Of a DNA stretch of 64,000 nucleotides, positions 33,506-42,964 are shown piece after piece. The DNA comes from JACCTU01 sp963809175. GTDB taxonomy: Bacteria > Actinomycetota > Thermoleophilia > Gaiellales > Gaiellaceae. Each line of letters starts with the position of its first letter. Positions within the stretch are counted from its first letter, which is position 1. The notes under the pieces are model-generated. The model did not search any database. It was not told the DNA's origin and saw only the letters and a list, made by a program, of their open reading frames with translations. The DNA lies in NCBI GenBank assembly GCA_963809175.1, contig CAWEIK010000001.1, positions 868,001-932,000 on the forward strand. The letters run 5' to 3'. A program made the translations under genes and the position numbers.

Positions 33506-34854
33506 CTCGCGTACTCGTCCGCGATCGCGAGCACCTCGTCGAGGACGCCGAGGCCCTCGTCGAGCTCCTCGCGGGTGATCGTCAGCGGCGGCGCGATGAT
33601 CACGACGTTCCAGTGCACGAAGAGGTAGAGGCCGCGCTCCATCGCCGCCTTCGCGATCCGGTTGACCGGCGCCGCGGCGTCGCCCGCCGCGTTGAAGGGG
33701 ACGAGCGGCTCGCGCGTCTCGCGGTTCGTGACGAGCTCGAGCCCGAAGAAGAGCCCCTTGCCGCGGACGTCGCCGATCGACGGGTGCCGCTCCGCGAGTC
33801 GCGGCAGCTCGACCGCGAGGTACTCGCCGAGCGACGCCGAGTTCTCGACGATGCCTTCCTCCTTGAACGCCTCGATCGACGCGACCGCCGACGCGCACGC
33901 GAGCACGTGGCCCGAGTACGTGAGGCCGCCGGCGAACGGCTTGTCCTGCAACCAGTCGGAGAGCTTCTCGTTCACGACCATCGCACCGAGCGGGACGTAG
34001 CCCGAGTTGATGCCCTTCGCGACGGTGAGGATGTCGGGGACGACGTCCCAGTGCTCGCAGGCGAACCACTTGCCGCTGCGACCGAAGCCCGCCATCACCT
34101 CGTCGCAGATCAGCAGGATGCCGTGCCGGTCGCAGACCTCGCGGATCGACTGCAGGTAGCCGTCGGGCGGGACGATCAGCCCGTTCGTGCCGACGATCGT
34201 CTCGAGGATCACGGCGGCGACGGTGTGCGCGCCTTCGTATTGCAGGATCTCCTCGAGGTGCGGCCCGCCCGAGCACACGGGGCACGGATCCGGGTGCCCC
34301 GCAGGACACCGGTACGTGTACGGGTCGAGCATGCGCACGACGCCGGGGATGCCGGGCTCGGCGGGCCAGCGGCGCGGGTCGCCGGTCAGCGTGATCGCAC
34401 CGGCGGTCGCGCCGTGGTACGAGCGGTAGCGCGCGATCACCTTCTGGCGGCCGGTCGCCCAGCGCGCGAGCTTGATCGCGTTCTCGTTCGCCTCCGCGCC
34501 GCCGTTCGTGAAGAAGGACATCTTCAGGTCGCCGGGCGTGACCTCGGCGATCAGGCGCGCGAGCTCCGAGCGCTTCTCGTGCGCCATCGGCGGCCCGATC
34601 GTCGTCAGCTTGTCGGCCTGCTCCTTGATCGCGGCGACGACCTTCGGGTGCTGGTGCCCGATCGAGACGTTGACGAGCTGCGAGGCGAAGTCGAGGTAGC
34701 GGTTCCCGTCGTAGTCCCAGAACCAGCAGCCCTCGGCGCCTGCGACCGGCAGCGGGTTGATCTGGTTCTGCACCGACCAGGAGTGGAGGACGTACTCCTT
34801 GTCGAGCTCCCGAATCCGCTGTCCGAGCTCGCGATCCTCGCCCACGACGGCCAT
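33502..34854 (-). CDS. Class III aminotransferase (beta-alanine/beta-aminoisobutyrate type likely)
   Basis: PLP enzyme of 450 residues. Asp251 (ICDEVMAGFGR) contacts the pyridine nitrogen and Lys280 (TVAKGINSG) forms the Schiff base. FFTNGGAEANENAIKLAR near residue 114 binds the phosphate. A Cys-rich insert, YRCPAGHPDPCPVC (181-194), is unusual but occurs in actinobacterial relatives. Class III enzymes transaminate omega-amino acids. With MmsA directly divergent and a dihydropyrimidinase and carbamoylase nearby, the likely substrates are beta-alanine and beta-aminoisobutyrate. That assignment rests on context. TACGCT seven bases before the ATG suggests a leaderless transcript. Confidence 0.85.
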   Translation of the reverse strand: MAVVGEDRELGQRIRELDKEYVLHSWSVQNQINPLPVAGAEGCWFWDYDGNRYLDFASQLVNVSIGHQHPKVVAAIKEQADKLTTIGPPMAHEKRSELARLIAEVTPGDLKMSFFTNGGAEANENAIKLARWATGRQKVIARYRSYHGATAGAITLTGDPRRWPAEPGIPGVVRMLDPYTYRCPAGHPDPCPVCSGGPHLEEILQYEGAHTVAAVILETIVGTNGLIVPPDGYLQSIREVCDRHGILLICDEVMAGFGRSGKWFACEHWDVVPDILTVAKGINSGYVPLGAMVVNEKLSDWLQDKPFAGGLTYSGHVLACASAVASIEAFKEEGIVENSASLGEYLAVELPRLAERHPSIGDVRGKGLFFGLELVTNRETREPLVPFNAAGDAAAPVNRIAKAAMERGLYLFVHWNVVIIAPPLTITREELDEGLGVLDEVLAIADEYAS

Positions 34855-34861
34855 CGCGCGA

Positions 34862-34880
34862 AGCGTAGTCGCGCTAGGGT
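34862..34880. promoter_or_regulatory. Divergent -10 boxes between aminotransferase and mmsA
   Basis: On the minus strand TACGCT (34867-34862) lies seven bases before the aminotransferase ATG. On the plus strand TAGGGT (34875-34880) precedes a 25-base mmsA leader with a GAGGAGG ribosome binding site at 34894-34900. The whole gap is 51 bases, so the two catabolic genes share a control region. Inferred from spacing and consensus only. Confidence 0.4.
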
Positions 34881-34905
34881 CCTCCTGTCACGTGAGGAGG
34901 CAGCC

Positions 34906-36438
34906 ATGACGGAGATTGCAGAGGCACCGGTCGCCGCGAAGAGCGGCGAGGTCAAGCGGATTTCACACTGGATCGGCGGCAAGTCGGTCGCCGGGACGTC
35001 GGGTCGAAACGGCCCCGTCTACAACCCGGCGCAGGGCCGGCAGGCCGCAGAGGTCGACTTCGCCTCGGTCGAGGAGATCGACCAGGCGGTCCAGGCTGCC
35101 AAGGAGGCATTCCCCGCGTGGCGTGCGATGTCGCTGTCTCGCCGCACCGAGTTGTTCTTCAGGGTCCGAGAGCTCGTCCACGTGCACCGCGAGGACATCG
35201 CGAAGCTGCTCACGGCCGAGCACGGCAAGGTGCTCTCCGACGCGCTGGGCGAGGTTGCGCGCGGGCTCGAGGTGATCGAGTACTGCTGCGGGATGCCCGA
35301 GCTGCTGAAGGGCGAGTTCTCCGAGCAGGCCTCGTCGGGGATCGACGTCTACTCGATCCGCCAGCCCTTGGGTGTCGTCGCAGGCATCACGCCTTTCAAT
35401 TTCCCAGCGATGGTGCCCATGTGGATGTGGGCGCCCGCGCTCGCGTGCGGCAACACGTTCGTGCTCAAGCCTTCCGAGAAGGATCCGTCCGCGTCGGTGT
35501 ACACCGCCGAGCTGCTGAAGGAAGCCGGCGTTCCCGACGGCGTCTTCAACGTCGTGCACGGCGACAAGGTCGCGGTCGACGCGATCCTCGAGCACCCCGA
35601 GATCAAGGCGGTCTCGTTCGTCGGCTCGACCCCGATCGCCAAGTACGTGTACGAGAACGCGACGAAGCACGGCAAGCGCGCGCAGGCGCTCGGCGGCGCG
35701 AAGAACCACATGATCGTGCTGCCCGACGCCGACGTCGACATGGCCGCCGACGCCGCGGTCTCCGCCGCGTACGGCTCCGCCGGCGAGCGGTGCATGGCGA
35801 TCTCGCAGGTCGTCGCCGTCGGCGACGTCGCCGACCGCTTCATCGAGGCGGTCAAGGCGCGCATCCCGAAGGTCAAGGTCGGCGACGGGATGCAGCCCGA
35901 CTCCGAGATGGGCCCGCTCGTCACGCGCGAGCACCGCGACAAGGTTGCGTCGTACGTCGCGGGCACGGCGGACGAAGGCGGCAAGGTCATCGTCGACGGC
36001 CGCGAGTCGACGCCGGAAGGCGACGGCTTCTGGCTCGGCGTCTCGCTGCTCGACGACCTGAAGCCCGGGATGAAGGCGTACGACGACGAGATCTTCGGTC
36101 CCGTGCTCGGCGTCACGCGCGTCGACACGTACGACGAGGCGGTCAAGCTCGTGAACGACAACCCGTACGGCAACGGCACCGCGATCTTCACGCGCGACGG
36201 CGGCGTCGCCCGCAAGTTCCAGTTCGAGGTGCAGGCCGGCATGGTCGGGATCAACGTGCCGATCCCGGTGCCCGTCGCGTACTACTCGTTCGGCGGCTGG
36301 AAGGCGTCGCTCTTCGGGGACACGCACATCTACGGGCCGGAAGGGATCTCGTTCTACACGCGCGGCAAGGTGGTCACGTCGCGCTGGCCCGACCCCGCGA
36401 CGTCGAAGGTCGATCTGGGCTTTCCACAAACGCGTTGA
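34906..36438 (+). CDS. mmsA: Methylmalonate-semialdehyde dehydrogenase (CoA-acylating)
   Basis: Oxidises methylmalonate semialdehyde to propionyl-CoA, and malonate semialdehyde to acetyl-CoA, with NAD and CoA. The 510-residue enzyme shows ISHWIGGKSVAGTSGR at the start, NFPAMVPMWMWAPALACGNT near 165 and the catalytic Cys296 in GSAGERCMAISQVV. The MMSDH end FGDTHIYGPEGISFYTRGKV is also present. The MWMWAPALA and GINVPIPVP motifs separate MmsA from other aldehyde dehydrogenases. In the proposed pathway it follows the divergent aminotransferase. It overlaps the next gene by four bases (TTGA). Confidence 0.95.
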   Translation: MTEIAEAPVAAKSGEVKRISHWIGGKSVAGTSGRNGPVYNPAQGRQAAEVDFASVEEIDQAVQAAKEAFPAWRAMSLSRRTELFFRVRELVHVHREDIAKLLTAEHGKVLSDALGEVARGLEVIEYCCGMPELLKGEFSEQASSGIDVYSIRQPLGVVAGITPFNFPAMVPMWMWAPALACGNTFVLKPSEKDPSASVYTAELLKEAGVPDGVFNVVHGDKVAVDAILEHPEIKAVSFVGSTPIAKYVYENATKHGKRAQALGGAKNHMIVLPDADVDMAADAAVSAAYGSAGERCMAISQVVAVGDVADRFIEAVKARIPKVKVGDGMQPDSEMGPLVTREHRDKVASYVAGTADEGGKVIVDGRESTPEGDGFWLGVSLLDDLKPGMKAYDDEIFGPVLGVTRVDTYDEAVKLVNDNPYGNGTAIFTRDGGVARKFQFEVQAGMVGINVPIPVPVAYYSFGGWKASLFGDTHIYGPEGISFYTRGKVVTSRWPDPATSKVDLGFPQTR

Positions 36439-37158
36439 CCGAGTTCAGCGAGGGCGGGAGCGACATCGTCCGCCACGAGGCGCGCGAGCGGGAGTTCGAG
36501 CCGGCGGTCGGCGACGCGACGCTCATCGACGGGGTGACCGCGCATCTCGAGCGCTACGTTCCCGGCGAGCAGACCGTCTGGCACGAGCTCGTGTCGGATC
36601 TCGTCCACGTCGACGTGCACACGGTCCCAACTGCACCGGGCCGCGACTGGACGACGCTCGTGACGTCGGGGATGGCCGAGCGTCCGATGGACGCGCCCGA
36701 GTCGATGCTGGAGTACCGCTTCGCCGAGTTGACGATCGCGCTGCCGCCCGATTGGCCGCTGACGCAGGGCGCTCGAGGACGAGGCGAACTCGTGGCCCGT
36801 CGAGCTGCTCAAGTTCCTGGCGCGGATGCCGCATCTGTACGAGACGTTCCTCTCCCGCGGCCACACGGTCCCGAACGGGAGCCCGCCCGACGCGTTCGGG
36901 CCGAACACCGAGCTCTGCTGCGCGTTCCTCGCACCCCCGAGGCTCGGGCCGGACGGCTTCGACCGGATCGAGCTCGCCGACGGCCGCACCGTTCATCTGC
37001 ATGGGCTCGTGCCGATCTACCGGGACGAGATGGACTTCAAGCTCAAGAAGGGCGCCGACGCGCTGCAATCGTTGTTCGAGGAGCACGGCGTGACGGAGCT
37101 GATCGATCCCGCCCGACCGAGCGTCGCACCGCCCAAGCGCGGGCTCTTCCGGCGGTGA
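36435..37158 (+). CDS. Suppressor of fused (SUFU)-domain protein, one frameshift
   Basis: Repaired length is about 240 residues. The central and C-terminal parts match the bacterial SUFU domain: LVHVDVHTVPTAPGRDWTTL near residue 58, MLEYRFAELTIALPPDWPLT near 95 and LVPIYRDEMDFKLKKGADAL near 200. The break is at ggg 36767-36769, where one g is extra. Bacterial SUFU proteins are found as immunity proteins or in signalling contexts, and their biochemical role is not established. The TTG start overlaps mmsA (TTGA) and the stop overlaps the cyclase regulator (GTGA), so all three are co-translated. Confidence 0.75.
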
Positions 37159-39251
37159 GCCTCTGCACCTCATGCGGCCAGGAGAACCCGGCGATCGCGC
37201 GGTTCTGCCTCGCCTGCGGCCAGCCGCTCGCCGGCGAGGACGAGGCACCGCACGAGGAGCGCCGCCTGGTCAGCGTCATCTTCGTCGACCTCGTCGGCTT
37301 CACGTCACGTTCCGAGCGCCTCGACCCCGAGGACGTGCAGGCGCTGCTCCGGCCGTACCACGACGCCGTCCGAGGAGAGATCGAGTCGTTCGGCGGCGTC
37401 GTCGAGAAGTTCATCGGCGACGCGATCGTCGGGATGTTCGGCGCACCGATCGCGTTCGGCGACGACGCCGAGCGAGCCGTGCGCGCGGGACTCGCCGTGC
37501 GAGACCGCGTGCGCGCGATCGACGAAGCCGACCCGCAGCTCGACCTGAAGATCCGCGTCGCGGTGAACACCGGCGAGGCGCTCGTCGTGATGAACGCGCG
37601 CGCCGCGCTCGGCGAGGCGATGGTCACCGGTGACGTCGTCAACACCGCGGCTCGGCTCCAGACCGATGCCCCGGTCGGCGGCGTGCTCGTCGGCGAAGAG
37701 ACCTATCGCGCGACGCGTGCGGCGATCGTCTACGAGCCTGCTCCGGCGGTCAACGCGAAAGGCAAGGAGCTCCCGGTTCCGGCGTGGGTTGCGCTCCACG
37801 AGGCACACGTCCCGGGGGAACGCGCGCTGGCCGGCGCGCTCGTCGGACGGGCGCGCGAGCTGGAGCTGCTGAGCGGGACGTGGGACCGAGTCGCCTCCGA
37901 GCGGACGCCGCAGCTCGTGACGGTGATCGGGCCGGCGGGGGTCGGGAAGACACGGCTCGGAGTCGAGTTCGCCGGGCTCGTCGAGGCGCGCGGCGGCCGG
38001 ATCGTCCGCGGGCGCTCGCTTCCCTACCGTGAGAGCACCGCGTACGCCGCGCTCGGCTTCCAGCTGAAGCAGCTCTGCGGCATCTTCGAGACCGACAGCG
38101 TCGAGTCCGCGCTGCAGAAGCTCGAAGACGCGGTCTCGACGCTGCTGCCACCCGCCGAGTCGCGCAGCGTCACCGAGCACCTCGCGGTCTTGCTCGGTTT
38201 GGACCAGTCGGGCACCGTCGCCGACCGCGAGAGCCTCTTCTTCTCGATTCGCACCTTCATCGAGGCGGTCGCGACCGACCAGCCGACGCTGCTCGTGTTC
38301 GAGGACCTCCACTGGGGCGACGACAGCCTGCTCGACCTCGTGGAGCTCCTGGCGGCGCGGCTGCGCGACCTGCCGATCCTCGTCGTCGTGCTCGCGCGCC
38401 CGGAGCTCCTCGACGCTCGACCGACGTGGGGAGGCGGGCTCGTCGCGCACTCCGCCCTGCAACTGCGCCCGCTCGACGCGCATGACGCGTCGGAGCTCGC
38501 CGCGAACCGCCTCACGGAGCTCGGCTTCGGCGAGCGTGCAGGTGAGGCGATGGAAGTCGCGCAGCTCGCCGACGGCAACCCGCTGTTCATCGAGCAGCTC
38601 GTCGGCGCGCTCGCGGAGACGGGTGCGACCGAGGCTGCGCTGCCGACGACGATCAGGGAGCTGATCGCGGCACGGCTCGACGCGCTGCCGCCGGGCGAGC
38701 GAACGATCCTGCTCGACGCAGCGGTGTCGGGAAAGGTGTTCTGGCGTGGTGCGCTCGAGCGAATGACGCCGGACACGACGGCGTTGGGCGCAGCGCTTGC
38801 CGAGCTGGAGCGGCGCGACCTCGTCGCGCGCGACACGGTGTCTGCCTTCGAGGGCGACCAGCAGTACTCGTTCAACCACGTGCTCGTCCGGGACGTCGCG
38901 TACGAGCTCCTCCCACGCACTCGACGCCAGGAACGCCACCGCGAGATGGCGCGCTTCTTCGAGGACGCGAGCGGCGAGTTCGGCGAGGTCGGAGCCGCTC
39001 TCGCTCGGCACTGGCGCGACGCAGGCGACCAGGCGCGCGCCGTCGACTACTTCGCTGCGGCGGCGGCGGCTGCCGAGCGCGGCTGGGCGAAGCGGCGCGC
39101 CGCGGAGCTCTACCGCGAGGCCTACACCCTCGTCCCGGAGACCGACCCACGGCGGACCGAGCTCAGGCGACGTCTCGCGCTCGCCGAGCAGGCGAGCCTC
39201 CACGTGCTCGACGCGAGGCTGCTGGGCCTGGGCGGCCCGGGCGCGGGCTAG
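37155..39251 (+). CDS. Zinc-ribbon class III cyclase-AAA ATPase regulator
   Basis: A 698-residue protein. It starts with a double zinc ribbon (CTSCGQENPAIARFCLACGQ). A class III cyclase domain follows (residues 38-205) with both metal Asp residues visible in VIFVDLVGFTSRSE and EKFIGDAIVGMFG, and the NTAARLQ segment. An AAA/STAND ATPase comes next, with GPAGVGKTRLGVEF near residue 257 and LLVFEDLHWGDDSLLDLVEL as Walker B. A helical region ends the chain. There is no C-terminal DNA-binding domain, unlike the relative at 27473. It probably senses through its helical part and signals through cAMP or protein contact. GTG overlaps the SUFU stop. Confidence 0.87.
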   Translation: MSLCTSCGQENPAIARFCLACGQPLAGEDEAPHEERRLVSVIFVDLVGFTSRSERLDPEDVQALLRPYHDAVRGEIESFGGVVEKFIGDAIVGMFGAPIAFGDDAERAVRAGLAVRDRVRAIDEADPQLDLKIRVAVNTGEALVVMNARAALGEAMVTGDVVNTAARLQTDAPVGGVLVGEETYRATRAAIVYEPAPAVNAKGKELPVPAWVALHEAHVPGERALAGALVGRARELELLSGTWDRVASERTPQLVTVIGPAGVGKTRLGVEFAGLVEARGGRIVRGRSLPYRESTAYAALGFQLKQLCGIFETDSVESALQKLEDAVSTLLPPAESRSVTEHLAVLLGLDQSGTVADRESLFFSIRTFIEAVATDQPTLLVFEDLHWGDDSLLDLVELLAARLRDLPILVVVLARPELLDARPTWGGGLVAHSALQLRPLDAHDASELAANRLTELGFGERAGEAMEVAQLADGNPLFIEQLVGALAETGATEAALPTTIRELIAARLDALPPGERTILLDAAVSGKVFWRGALERMTPDTTALGAALAELERRDLVARDTVSAFEGDQQYSFNHVLVRDVAYELLPRTRRQERHREMARFFEDASGEFGEVGAALARHWRDAGDQARAVDYFAAAAAAAERGWAKRRAAELYREAYTLVPETDPRRTELRRRLALAEQASLHVLDARLLGLGGPGAG

Positions 39252-39538
39252 GCCGGAACCGGCGGGAAGTCCGCCGGCGTGACGTCGCCGGCGATCTCGT
39301 GGAGCGACTCGACGTGGTGCCTGCCGAGTCGCTTGGAGTGCTCCATGACCGCCTCTTCGTCCGGGGCGTCGTAGACGCAGTAGGTCAGGACGTTGCCGTC
39401 GGGCTCGACGACGACGTGACTGTGCTCCCACGTGATCTCCGGGAGCTCGTCCTCGGTGATCTCTCTCGAGCGCCGTCCGACGAAAGGCATCTGGCTCTCG
39501 TCGACCGAGAACCGCCTGACGATCAGGTAGCGAGGCAT
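39248..39538 (-). CDS. DUF4242 family protein (nickel-binding SCO4226-like)
   Basis: A 96-residue ferredoxin-like fold protein. It starts MPRYLIVRRFSVDESQMPFV and has WEHSHVVVEPDGNVLTYCVY, then a C-terminal helix with RLGRHHVESLHEI. The DUF4242 family includes a Streptomyces protein described as binding nickel. The His residues near 41, 75 and 76 could serve as ligands here. It is the last gene of the minus-strand importer and dihydropyrimidinase operon. A role in metal supply to a metallohydrolase is speculation. Its stop shares CTAG with the convergent cyclase gene. Confidence 0.7.
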   Translation of the reverse strand: MPRYLIVRRFSVDESQMPFVGRRSREITEDELPEITWEHSHVVVEPDGNVLTYCVYDAPDEEAVMEHSKRLGRHHVESLHEIAGDVTPADFPPVPA

Positions 39539-39558
39539 ACGCAGATCCTATAGCCGGG

Positions 39559-40974
39559 CTAGGCGGTTACCGCCGCCCCACCCTTCAGCTCTTCGCCGAA
39601 CTTCGCGCGCGCGGACGAAGCGCCCGATCCCGGGCGAGGCGACCAGCTCGTCGTTCTCGACGAGCACGTTCCCGCGCAGCAGGACGATCTCCGGCGTCCC
39701 CGTCACCTCGGTCCCCTCGTAGAGGTTGTAGTCCGTGCGCGAGTGCTGGCCGTCCGCCGTGATCACGTGCTTGCGGTTCGGGTCGAAGATCACGAGGTCC
39801 GCGTCGGAGCCGACCGCAACCGTGCCCTTGCGCGGATAGAGCCCGAAGAGCTTCGCCGGGTTCGTCGCGAGCAGCTCGACCATCCGGTTGAGCGAGATCC
39901 GGCCGGCACGTGCTCCGAACTCGTGGATCATGTGCAGCCGGTTCTCGAGCCCCGGCCCGCCGTTCGGGATCTTCGAGAAGTCGTCCTTGCCCATCGTCTT
40001 CTGGTCGCCCCAAGGTGAACGCGCAGTGGTCGGTCGAGATCACCGAGAGCGAGTCCGTGCGGACGGCGTTCCAGAGGACGTCCCAGTTCGACTTGTCGCG
40101 CACCGGCGGCGAGTAGACGTACTTCGCGCCCTCGAAGTTCGGCTTCGCGATGTCGTCGAGGCTGTTGAAGAAGTACTGCGTGCAGGTCTCGCCCCAGACG
40201 TCCCAGCCGTTCTCGCGGGCGAGCGCGATCGGGTCGACCGCCTCCTTGCAGGTCACGTGCACGACGTAGAGCGGAGCGCCGGCGACGTGCGCGAGCTGGA
40301 TCGCGCGGTTCGTCGCCTCGCCTTCCGCCTCGGGCGGCCGCGTGAGCGCGTGGTAGAGCGGCTCGGTGTTCCCGGCCGCGAGCGCCTGCTTCACGAGCAC
40401 GTCGATCAGGTCGCCGTTCTCGGCGTGCACCATCACGAGCGCGCCCGACTGCGCCGCCACCTCCATCGCGCGGAAGAGCGTCTCGTCGCTCACCATGAGC
40501 GCGCCCTTGTACGCCATGAAGAGCTTGTACGAGGTGACGCCCTGCTCGGGCAGCGACGCGAGCTCCTCGAGCGAGCCGCCCTCGTCCAGGTCGGTGATCG
40601 CCATGTGGTAGCCCATGTCGATCACCTGCTTGCCTTCGGCCTTCGACTTCCAGTCGTCGAGCGCCGCGGCGAACGTCGAGCCCTGCGGCTGGATCACGAA
40701 GTCGACGTGGCAGGTCGTGCCGCCGAACGCGGCCGCGGTCTGCCCGGACTCGACGTCGTCGATCGTCACGGTGCCGCCGAACGGCATGTCGAGGTGCGTG
40801 TGCGGGTCGATGCAGCCCGGCAGCACGTACTTGCCGTGCGGCGTCGATCACCCGGTCGGCCTCGACGTCGAGCGACTCGCCGATCAGGGAGATCCGCTCG
40901 TCCTCGACGTAGACGTCGCCGACGTAGTCGTCTGCCGCGGTGATGACGCGGCCGCCTTTGATCAAGATTGACAT
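39559..40974 (-). CDS. hydA: Dihydropyrimidinase/D-hydantoinase, three frameshifts
   Basis: Opens the ring of dihydrouracil or dihydrothymine to the N-carbamoyl beta-amino acid. The repaired protein is about 471 residues of the cyclic amidohydrolase family. It has GCIDPHTHLDMPFGG (metal HxH) and TSYKLFMAYKG with the carboxylated Lys. It also has LVMVHAENGDLI (His), PLYVVHVTCKEA (His) and SVISTDHCAFTLG with the catalytic Asp. Breaks lie near 40836, at cccc 40008-40011 (one extra) and near 39605. Each is corrected by removing one base. It lies 27 bases downstream of the importer's binding protein gene, in the same orientation. Hydantoins are an alternative substrate. Confidence 0.88.
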
Positions 40975-41001
40975 GCGGATCTCCCTTCTCGGCTCACGTT
41001 G

Positions 41002-42129
41002 CTACTTGCCGCCCTCGGTCACTTCGACGGTCTCCTTCTGCCAGTCGGCGCCGTTCCCGTCCTCGCCCAGCTCGTCGTACGCAGCCTGGGCGAGGTCGGT
41101 GCGGTACGCGTCCGACGTCGCGTCCTTGGCGATCACGCCGAACTGCTTCGAGATGTCGGCGGTCCGCTGGAACGCGGCCTCGTCCATCAGCCCGATCCCG
41201 GTCTCGTTCGGCCAGATCAGCGCGTTGATCTCGTTCAGCTGCCAGCGCTGGTGGCCTTCGCCGAGCGTCGGGCCGTTGTCGAGCACGATCTGCAGGCACT
41301 CCTCGGCGTTGTCGCGGCAGAAGATCCAGCCGCGGAAGCTCGCCTTGAGGAAGCGCTTGGCGATGTCCTGGTTCGCCTCCTCGGCGATCCAGTCGCCGCG
41401 GACGAACACGCCGTCCTCGAGCATCGCGGTGCCTGCGTCTTCCATCGTGATCACGTTCAGGTCGTCGAGCGTGTAGAGCTCACCCGTGTCCGGGTTCTTC
41501 TGCTCGAGCACCTGCGCGAGCTCGTTGTACGTCATCGCCGCAGCCGCGTCGACCTGCTCCGAGACGAAGAGGCTCATGTCGAACGGCTGGTTGACGATCG
41601 TGACCTCGTCCTTGTTCTTCGGGTCGATCCCGTTCTTCGTCAGCGCCGCGAACAGCTCGAACTCGTTGCCGCAGCACCACACGCCGACCTTCTTGCCCTT
41701 CATGTCGGCGACGTTCTCGATCCCGCTGTCCTTCCACGTCACCTCGGTCATGCCCGACCGGGCGAACACCTGCGCGATGTTGACGATGTCGCCGCCCTTG
41801 TCGCGCGTGGCGAGGAGGGACGGGAGCCAGTCGATCCCGAACTCGGCGCCGCCGCTCGCGACGACCTGCTCGGGCGTGATGTCCGGCCCGCCGGGCTTGA
41901 TCGTGACGTCGAGGCCCTCCTCGTCGTAGTACCCCTTCGCCAGCGCCGCGTAGTAGCCCGCGAACTGCGCCTGCGGGACCCACTTGCTCTGGAGCGTGAT
42001 CTTGTCGTTCTGCCCCCCGGCGGTGTCCGCCGCTCCCCCGTCGTCGTCGTCCCCGCCGCAGGCGGCGAGCGCGAGCATCGCCGCGGCGAGCAGCGTTGCG
42101 AGAAAGAACCACGTCGTACGACCTCTCAT
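41002..42129 (-). CDS. ABC transporter substrate-binding lipoprotein (NMT1/THI5-like)
   Basis: A 375-residue lipoprotein. The signal peptide ends in a lipobox (LALAACGG, Cys near residue 24). The SsuA/NMT1 fold follows. ITLQSKWVPQAQFAGYYAAL and GYYDEEGLDVTIKPGGPDI are hallmarks of the THI5-like group that binds pyrimidine thiamine precursors. VWCCGNEFELFAAL sits where THI5 proteins have a Cys-rich motif. With the dihydropyrimidinase next to it, the likely cargo is a pyrimidine or hydropyrimidine, not a sulfonate or thiamine precursor. That choice is inference. Part of a four-gene importer. Confidence 0.87.
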   Translation of the reverse strand: MRGRTTWFFLATLLAAAMLALAACGGDDDDGGAADTAGGQNDKITLQSKWVPQAQFAGYYAALAKGYYDEEGLDVTIKPGGPDITPEQVVASGGAEFGIDWLPSLLATRDKGGDIVNIAQVFARSGMTEVTWKDSGIENVADMKGKKVGVWCCGNEFELFAALTKNGIDPKNKDEVTIVNQPFDMSLFVSEQVDAAAAMTYNELAQVLEQKNPDTGELYTLDDLNVITMEDAGTAMLEDGVFVRGDWIAEEANQDIAKRFLKASFRGWIFCRDNAEECLQIVLDNGPTLGEGHQRWQLNEINALIWPNETGIGLMDEAAFQRTADISKQFGVIAKDATSDAYRTDLAQAAYDELGEDGNGADWQKETVEVTEGGK

Positions 42130-42142
42130 CCCTCTCCTTTCG

Positions 42143-42964
42143 TCACTCCGCCCTTCGGGCGGACGGATGCCATCCCATGGTCAGGCGCTCGAGCAGCACG
42201 ATCGCCAGATAGAAGCTGATGCCGAGGATGCTCGCGACGAGGATCGCCGCCCAGGCCGTCTCGAAGGCGAAGAGCGCCGCCGAGTTGCGGATCTGGACGC
42301 CGAGCGCCTCCTGCGTCCCGCCGAAGTACTCCCCGACCACGGCACCGATCATCGCGAGGACGCTCGCGACTTTCAATGCCGAGAACAGAAACGGCAGCGA
42401 GTTCGGGATCCTCACGCGGCGGAAGATCTCGACCTCGCCGGCGGCGTACGAGCGCATCAGCTCGATCGAGGACGGGTGCACCGAGGTCAGGCCGCGCAGC
42501 ATGTTGACGAGCACCGGGAAGAAGCACAGGACCGCCGCGACCGCCATCTTCGAGAGCGGGTTCAGCACTCCGAACCACTGGTTCGTGATCGGGGCGAACG
42601 CGATGATCGGGACGGCGTTCGCGGCGATCGCGTAGGGCATGATCGCCGCCGAGAGCCCGCGCCAGCGCGCGAGCACGAGCGCCACGACGATGCCCGCGGA
42701 GCAGCCGATCGCGAACCCGCCGAGCGCTTCCTTGAACGTGTACCAACCCGCGCTCCACAGCGCGTCGCGCTCGTCCCAGAACGTTCGCGCGATGTCGCTC
42801 GGCGGGGGCAGGAGGAAGCGCTGGATCTCGAGGGCCGCGACGAGCCCCTCCCAGAGCCCGAGCCCGATCAGGAGCACGCCGACCGCCGGCAGCCACGAGC
42901 GCGCGCCGCGCATCGTGCGGCCGAGCAGCCGCTCGCCGGCGACGGGTGTTGCCAGCACGCTCAT
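42143..42964 (-). CDS. ABC transporter permease (SsuC/ThiX-like), first of two
   Basis: A 273-residue membrane protein with six helices. The BPD_transp_1 coupling loop reads EIFRRVRIPNSLPFLFSALK near residue 195. The conserved AAGEVE stretch lies just before it. It resembles TauC/SsuC permeases. ATG at 42964 overlaps the ATPase stop (ATGA). Two different permeases in this operon suggest a heterodimeric channel. Confidence 0.9.
   Translation of the reverse strand: MSVLATPVAGERLLGRTMRGARSWLPAVGVLLIGLGLWEGLVAALEIQRFLLPPPSDIARTFWDERDALWSAGWYTFKEALGGFAIGCSAGIVVALVLARWRGLSAAIMPYAIAANAVPIIAFAPITNQWFGVLNPLSKMAVAAVLCFFPVLVNMLRGLTSVHPSSIELMRSYAAGEVEIFRRVRIPNSLPFLFSALKVASVLAMIGAVVGEYFGGTQEALGVQIRNSAALFAFETAWAAILVASILGISFYLAIVLLERLTMGWHPSARRAE

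Noticed and set aside
36435..37158. Immunity protein of a polymorphic toxin system (SUFU as immunity)
   Set aside because: No toxin, Rhs, LXG or secretion-linked gene is nearby. The gene is embedded between a dehydrogenase and a regulator by start/stop overlaps.
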